Below, piece by piece: positions 60,337-64,000 of a stretch of DNA of 64,000 bases. Under the pieces are notes generated by a model. The model made no database searches, was not told where the DNA came from, and saw only the letters and a program-made list of their open reading frames with translations. The translations under genes were made by a program, and so were the position numbers. Position 1 is the first letter of the stretch. Each line of letters starts with the position of its first letter. This DNA is from RGIG529 sp050950425 (GTDB lineage: Bacteria; Bacillota; Clostridia; Oscillospirales; Oscillospiraceae): assembly GCA_050950425.1 (NCBI GenBank), contig JBMNHO010000002.1:1619602-1683601 (forward strand), in the 5' to 3' direction.

Positions 60337-61158
60337 TCAAATTTCTTTGCGATACTGTTAAATATGCAAGTCTTTCTTTGCAAATATCGCCATTGCCGCT
60401 GAAAATAATACGATGGCCCGGCAAAGAGGGCGACCAGGCTCCAAATCGCACCTGCTTCTCCTGCGATGATCCCATCCGAATTAAACAGGGTAAAGAATGT
60501 AGCGTATTTTGCGTTTTCCAGCTCTTTTCCGGCGTTAGCCAGCATTTGTACGATAAAAGCCAGCGCGGGAATGCCAGCGCCAACTCCGACGGCGTATTTG
60601 CTGTCGTTGAAAATGCAGGAGCACAAAAAACAAATGCCGCCTATAAAGAGCTGCAGGCACAATACGCCAACATTCAGTAAAATAAACTTCCCGATTTCAA
60701 GCTCGCCGGGAAAGGTAAGCTCGCAGGAGATAATCCCCAGTGTTGTCGCATATAAAACCAGGGCAAACAAACCCGTACCCATGACTTTCATCTGAGTGAA
60801 AGCGACCGTTATGCGCTTGACCGGAGCGGCCATAAGATAGGTCATGGAGCCACGATCCACATGCCGGGCGATTAATCTGTTGGCGCTGAGTATGGAAAAA
60901 ATCATGGGGAATATAAGCATGATAAATCCGTAAAGATACGCCGCCATAAAACTGACAAGCTCGGCGGACGCCGGATTCATTCCGAACATCTCCATTACTT
61001 CAGGCATGGCTTTTGGCGAACTCATCCAATGCGCTTCCCAACGCCGGATCGAACATGGAAATTATGATGGTGAAATACATGGTGATCACTGCGGCAAAGA
61101 TAACAAGCATCTTCCAACTTCCCTGAATGCCGCGTTTATATAATGTCCAGTTCATCAT
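60330..61158 (-). pseudogene. ABC-2 type permease, frameshifted
   Basis: The first about 50 codons (MNWTLYKRGIQGSWKMLVIFAA, including a transmembrane helix) run into a stop. The adjacent frame continues AMPEVMEMFGMNPAS with about five more helices to 60330. One T too many in the run at 61011-61014 explains the break and would restore DEFAKAMPEV. The product, about 275 residues, is an ABC-2 exporter permease. Its start overlaps the ATPase stop as ATGA. The substrate is unknown. Confidence 0.78.
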
Positions 61159-62044
61159 GATCTTCCACCCCCATAATACTGCATGAAGATATCCTCAAGG
61201 CTTTGATTCGGCGCGGAAATATTTGTGACGGGATAGCGGTTCATGACGGATATCAGCTCCTTGATATCGTTTTGCACGGTCACCGTCACATGGTGTTGAG
61301 AAACAGCGGATACGTGCAATCCCTCGCCCGCGAAAGCGGAAGCGAAATCTTCGCTTTCCAGCGTGATGATATATTTTTTTACCTGTGCCGCCTTCAACGC
61401 GTCCACTGAATCCGTTGCCACGAGTCCTCCCGTCCTTGATAATGGAGACGCGGTGGCAGGTACGCTCCACCTCTTCAAACATATGGGAGGACATCAGGAT
61501 CGTCTTGCCCCTTGCTTTTTCCTCCAGCACCAATTCAATGAACCGGTTTTGCATCAGTGGATCGAGTCCGCTTGTCGGTTCATCGAGGATCAGGACTTCC
61601 GGATCATGCATAAAGGCTGCTACGATGCCGACCTTTTGCTTCATTCCCTTGCTCATTTTTTTTGAGCTTACTTCGCGCGTCCAATTCAAAGCGGTCGAGC
61701 AATTCTTTGGTGCGGCCATTTGTTTTGGTCTTGCGGTATTTCGCCATGAAGATCAGAAAGTCCATCCCGGTCATATCATCAAAGAACGCCATTTCCCCGG
61801 GGATATAACCAAGGTTCTTTTGGATATCGGCGCTGTTTCGCCAGCAATCCATACCGCCGATAGCGCAATATCCTTTTACAGGCTTCAAAAAACCCATCAA
61901 GTGACGAATCGTTGTGGTTTTTCCTGCACCATTTGGCCCAAGAAAGCCAAACACCTCGCCCTGATCAATCGAAAAGGATAAATCGAACACCCCGCGTCCT
62001 TTACCGTAATCTCTCGTTAAGCCTCGAATCTCACATACGCTCAT
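61155..62044 (-). pseudogene. ABC transporter ATP-binding protein, two frameshifts
   Basis: Three frames in series make one ATPase of about 295 residues: Walker A GPNGAGKTT near 38, Q-loop, the signature KMSKGMKQKVGI, Walker B VLILDEPTSGLDP, and a C-terminal domain ending LEDIFMQYYGG. The frame is broken in the run of eight T at 61656-61663 and in the CCC at 61429-61431, each by one extra base. It partners the ABC-2 permease immediately downstream. A structured leader with its own promoter lies upstream (62171-62312). Confidence 0.82.
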
Positions 62045-62170
62045 ATAAACGCCCTCCTATATAAGCTGCCTTTAGAAGATCCATGTAGACCAAAAGTTTA
62101 TTCCAAACGATACCAGCATCTTGTCTCCCTGAAAGCAGATGTGCTCCCGCCATCTATTTTTCAACCATGT

Positions 62171-62256
62171 TAAAAGGTGGGAAACTCGCTAAAAAACGAA
62201 CTTCCCACCCCAGAAGCCTATAACTCTTGAAAACGAATAATACATTCGCTCAACCG
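62171..62256 (-). promoter_or_regulatory. Conserved structured leader RNA B (second copy)
   Basis: On the minus strand this copy has GGTTG, the hairpin CGAATG-TAT-TATTCG, TTTCAAGA, then GGCTTCTGGGGTGGGAAG and a hairpin with GGTGGGAA/TTCCCACC followed by TTTTAA. Compared with copy A, G-C pairs in the first hairpin become A-T/G-T pairs while the loop TAT and single-stranded blocks stay the same. It precedes the ABC exporter ATPase. Confidence 0.7.
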
Positions 62257-62283
62257 GATAGAAATATTAAATTTAACTTAAAT

Positions 62284-62312
62284 ATTATAGCACGAACTCC
62301 CGAAATTTGCAA
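62284..62312 (-). promoter_or_regulatory. Predicted promoter of leader B / ABC exporter
   Basis: On the minus strand TTGCAA (62312-62307) and TATAAT (62289-62284) are 17 bases apart, about 30 bases before the structured leader. Confidence 0.75.
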
Positions 62313-62322
62313 GAGAATTTCT

Positions 62323-62350
62323 TTGCAATTTACGTGTTTTCAAGTATAAT
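62323..62350 (+). promoter_or_regulatory. Predicted divergent promoter of the prenyl-cyclase-like gene
   Basis: TTGCAA (62323-62328) and TATAAT (62345-62350) are 16 bases apart, 45 bases before ATG 62396. Confidence 0.6.
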
Positions 62351-62395
62351 ATAACTTAAGGTTGTATGCCCTACTGATGAAGGAGGCATAAAATT

Positions 62396-62917
62396 ATGGT
62401 CGCAATAAATCCGTATAAATCTGATATTGAAGCGATTCTGGCAAAACGATATGATAACGGTTGGGATTTCTGGACGACGCCCGATAAACGCTTGAGTAAA
62501 GGAGGCCCGTTTTCTACCCTAGCGAGCGCGTTACTGCTGCTGGAATTGGGAATGGAACCTTCCGATCCTTTGTTAAAAGAAGTTGCCGACTTGATTTTTA
62601 GCACATGCCGGGAGGATGGGCGGTTTAAATTATACCCGCAAGGTGCAATCTATCCCTGTCAAACGATCAATGCCGCTAACGCCCTTAGCCATTTAGGTTA
62701 TTCCTGCGATAACAGGCTTCAGAAAACCTTTGACCATCTTTTCGAGATACAGCACAGTGACGGAGGCTGGCGTTGTAAGAAATTCAGTTTTGGCAAAGGC
62801 CCCGAAACAGAATTTTCAAATCCCGGCCCAACGCTGACGGCTTTAGATGCTTTCCGATTTACGAATTTCCTCAATAAAGAACAGGCGCTTGATAGGGCTG
62901 TGGAGTTTTTTGCTTGA
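62396..62917 (+). CDS. Prenyltransferase/squalene-cyclase-like repeat protein, probably truncated
   Basis: The 173-residue protein has alpha-barrel repeats of the squalene-hopene cyclase/prenyltransferase superfamily: GGPFSTLASALLLLELGM, SHLGYSCDNRLQKTFDHLF and the QW-type IQHSDGGWRC. It stops at AVEFFA, in the middle of a repeat; relatives are about 250-300 residues long. GAAGGAGG lies 8 bases before the ATG. The catalytic acidic motif of true cyclases is not seen, so it is a repeat protein of unknown activity. The TPR gene begins at once. Confidence 0.65.
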   Translation: MVAINPYKSDIEAILAKRYDNGWDFWTTPDKRLSKGGPFSTLASALLLLELGMEPSDPLLKEVADLIFSTCREDGRFKLYPQGAIYPCQTINAANALSHLGYSCDNRLQKTFDHLFEIQHSDGGWRCKKFSFGKGPETEFSNPGPTLTALDAFRFTNFLNKEQALDRAVEFFA

Positions 62918-63210
62918 ACATTACGGATGCCATGATGAAATATCCTCATGCTCCGGAACCTCATAACCTGATCGGCATATTGCTTGAAAAAGAAGGCGAC
63001 CATTTGGCCGCAATGAAGCATTTTAGGGCTGCATGGGCGCTTGATCCAACCTATATCCCCGCGCGATGCAATTTGGATCGATTTGGGAGCTTTTATTCAG
63101 ACAAGCAATGTGCCTTTGACGAGACGGATTGTCCGAAGGAACCTAAAAAAGATTTATATAAAACGGTTTATGACCAAGACGGTATCGGCCACATTGTTAA
63201 AAGGGACTAG
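62914..63210 (+). CDS. TPR-containing small protein
   Basis: The 98-residue protein has one clear tetratricopeptide unit (HNLIGILLEKEGDHLAAMKHFRAAWALDPTY, about 17-48, given here in part as EKEGDHLAAMKHF) and a polar tail. TTG 62914 overlaps the previous stop, with GGAG 8 bases upstream; ATG 62929 is an alternative. With a single repeat and no clear start it may itself be the tail of a longer gene fused by a deletion to the truncated prenyl-cyclase-like gene. It precedes trkA by 53 bases. Confidence 0.6.
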   Translation: MNITDAMMKYPHAPEPHNLIGILLEKEGDHLAAMKHFRAAWALDPTYIPARCNLDRFGSFYSDKQCAFDETDCPKEPKKDLYKTVYDQDGIGHIVKRD

Positions 63211-63263
63211 GCTATATACTGCCGGACTTTCCGTTAATGATTATCTAAAAAGGGGAAGAGACA

Positions 63264-64000
63264 TGAAAATTATCATTATAGGCGACGGCAAGGTTGGGTA
63301 TAATCTGGCCGAAAACCTGTCAAAAGAAAATAATGACGTTATTATAATCGATAAAAACCCGGAGGCCTTGAGAAAAGCGGGCGAATATTTGGATGTCATG
63401 TGCATCAGAGGAAATGGCCTGAGCACAAAAATACTGCTGGAAGCCGGAGTGACAGAAGCCGATTTGTTGATTGCGGCCACAACCAGCGATGAAATGAATA
63501 TGGTGTGCTGCCTTACGGCTAAAAAGCTGGGAGCGGAGCATACCATAGCCCGAATCAGGGATCCGGAATACGCTGATGAGCTTTCTCAATTAAAAGCCGA
63601 CCTCGATTTGGATATGGTGATCAATCCGGAACAAGCCGTTGCCGGTGAGATCGCCAGACTGCTTGAATTTCCCCCTGCCGTTAATGTTGAGATGTTTGCA
63701 AAAGGTCGGGTTTGAAATAATGGTGGAAATGAAGGTAACCCCCGATATGCCCATTGTCGGCATGAGTTTAAAAGACATCTCGAAAAGGATCGCCTCGGCT
63801 ATCCTGATCGGCGGTGTGCTTCGGAATAATGATGTGATCATTCCCAAGGGAGATTTTATAATCAAAGAAGACGATACGATATACATTGTTGGCCGTCCGT
63901 CAAAAGTATTTCATTTTTGCAGGCGGATAGGCATTCATGTTCAAAAGATAAAAAGCGTCATGATTATGGGAGGAGGAAGAATCGCATATTATCTGGCAAA
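63264..64000 (+). pseudogene. trkA: Trk potassium uptake protein TrkA, frameshifted and cut by the window edge
   Basis: The first frame gives an RCK-N domain (MKIIIIGDGKVGYNLAENLS, with the NAD-binding GDGKVG; acidic end of strand 2 in IIIDKN) and reaches FAKGRV. The next frame continues EIMVEMKVTPDMP, a TrkA-C domain, then a second RCK-N starting SVMIMGGGRIAYYLA at the window end. One T too many in the run at 63711-63713 breaks the frame. TrkA is the cytoplasmic gating subunit of TrkH K+ channels; trkH should follow outside. GGGGAAGAGAC precedes the ATG. Confidence 0.85.

Overview
The window reads as chromosomal DNA of a low-to-mid G+C Gram-positive anaerobe of the Clostridia, probably related to the Oscillospiraceae/Ruminococcaceae. 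The evidence is a T-box leader, a GatCAB route to amidated tRNA, a SleB-type cell-wall hydrolase, LtaS-like and TrhA-like proteins, a feoA-feoA-feoB cluster with the clostridial Cys-rich FeoB-associated protein, DUF2325 and DUF3793, and strong AGGAGG ribosome sites. I cannot name the genus.

Region 1 (1-41.4 kb) is mostly intact, largely housekeeping DNA. It starts with a metal/siderophore ABC importer (ATPase cut by the window edge, FecCD permease) and a DUF364 protein. Next come sfsA, an MBL-fold hydrolase, malQ, an ECF S component, a CorC-type protein, pyk, thyA-folA, a lipoprotein, a transglutaminase-like protein, a two-component system and a ferrous-iron locus. In that locus a DtxR-type regulator, feoAAB and two downstream DUF genes are tied together by two copies of one inverted repeat. 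Then follow zinc-ribbon proteins, an LtaS-like protein, a very cysteine-rich small ORF, a CoA/pantothenate divergon (coaX plus S component against coaBC), an EFR1 ferredoxin, TrhA, DegV and an Asn/Gln-tRNA amidation operon. That operon carries an AspRS-GatC fusion and sits behind a T-box.

Region 2 (39.9-50.3 kb) looks like a self-contained regulon. A LuxR-type regulator with a multi-pass membrane N-terminus lies beside an island of zinc-ribbon proteins, lipoproteins and a membrane-tethered subtilisin-like protease. Two convergent transcription units start at two near-identical promoter regions in inverted orientation. Each has a terminator, an ACCCG-N2-CGGGT palindrome centred near -42 and a TATGCT -10. 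Short direct repeats lie outside the inverted repeats.

Region 3 (50.5-64 kb) is an accessory segment for metals, redox and transport. It holds an HMA protein, a P1B ATPase, a RIC-like protein, an FNR-like regulator with an FNR-type box, a polyferredoxin, a second Crp-type regulator, a truncated serine recombinase, a P2-type ATPase, an ABC exporter, and a prenyl-cyclase-like, TPR and TrkA series. The P2-type ATPase and the ABC exporter share a structured leader RNA with compensatory base changes, which I do not recognise. Ten clear single-nucleotide frameshifts fall in 46-64 kb and none before, so this part is either decaying or less accurately sequenced.
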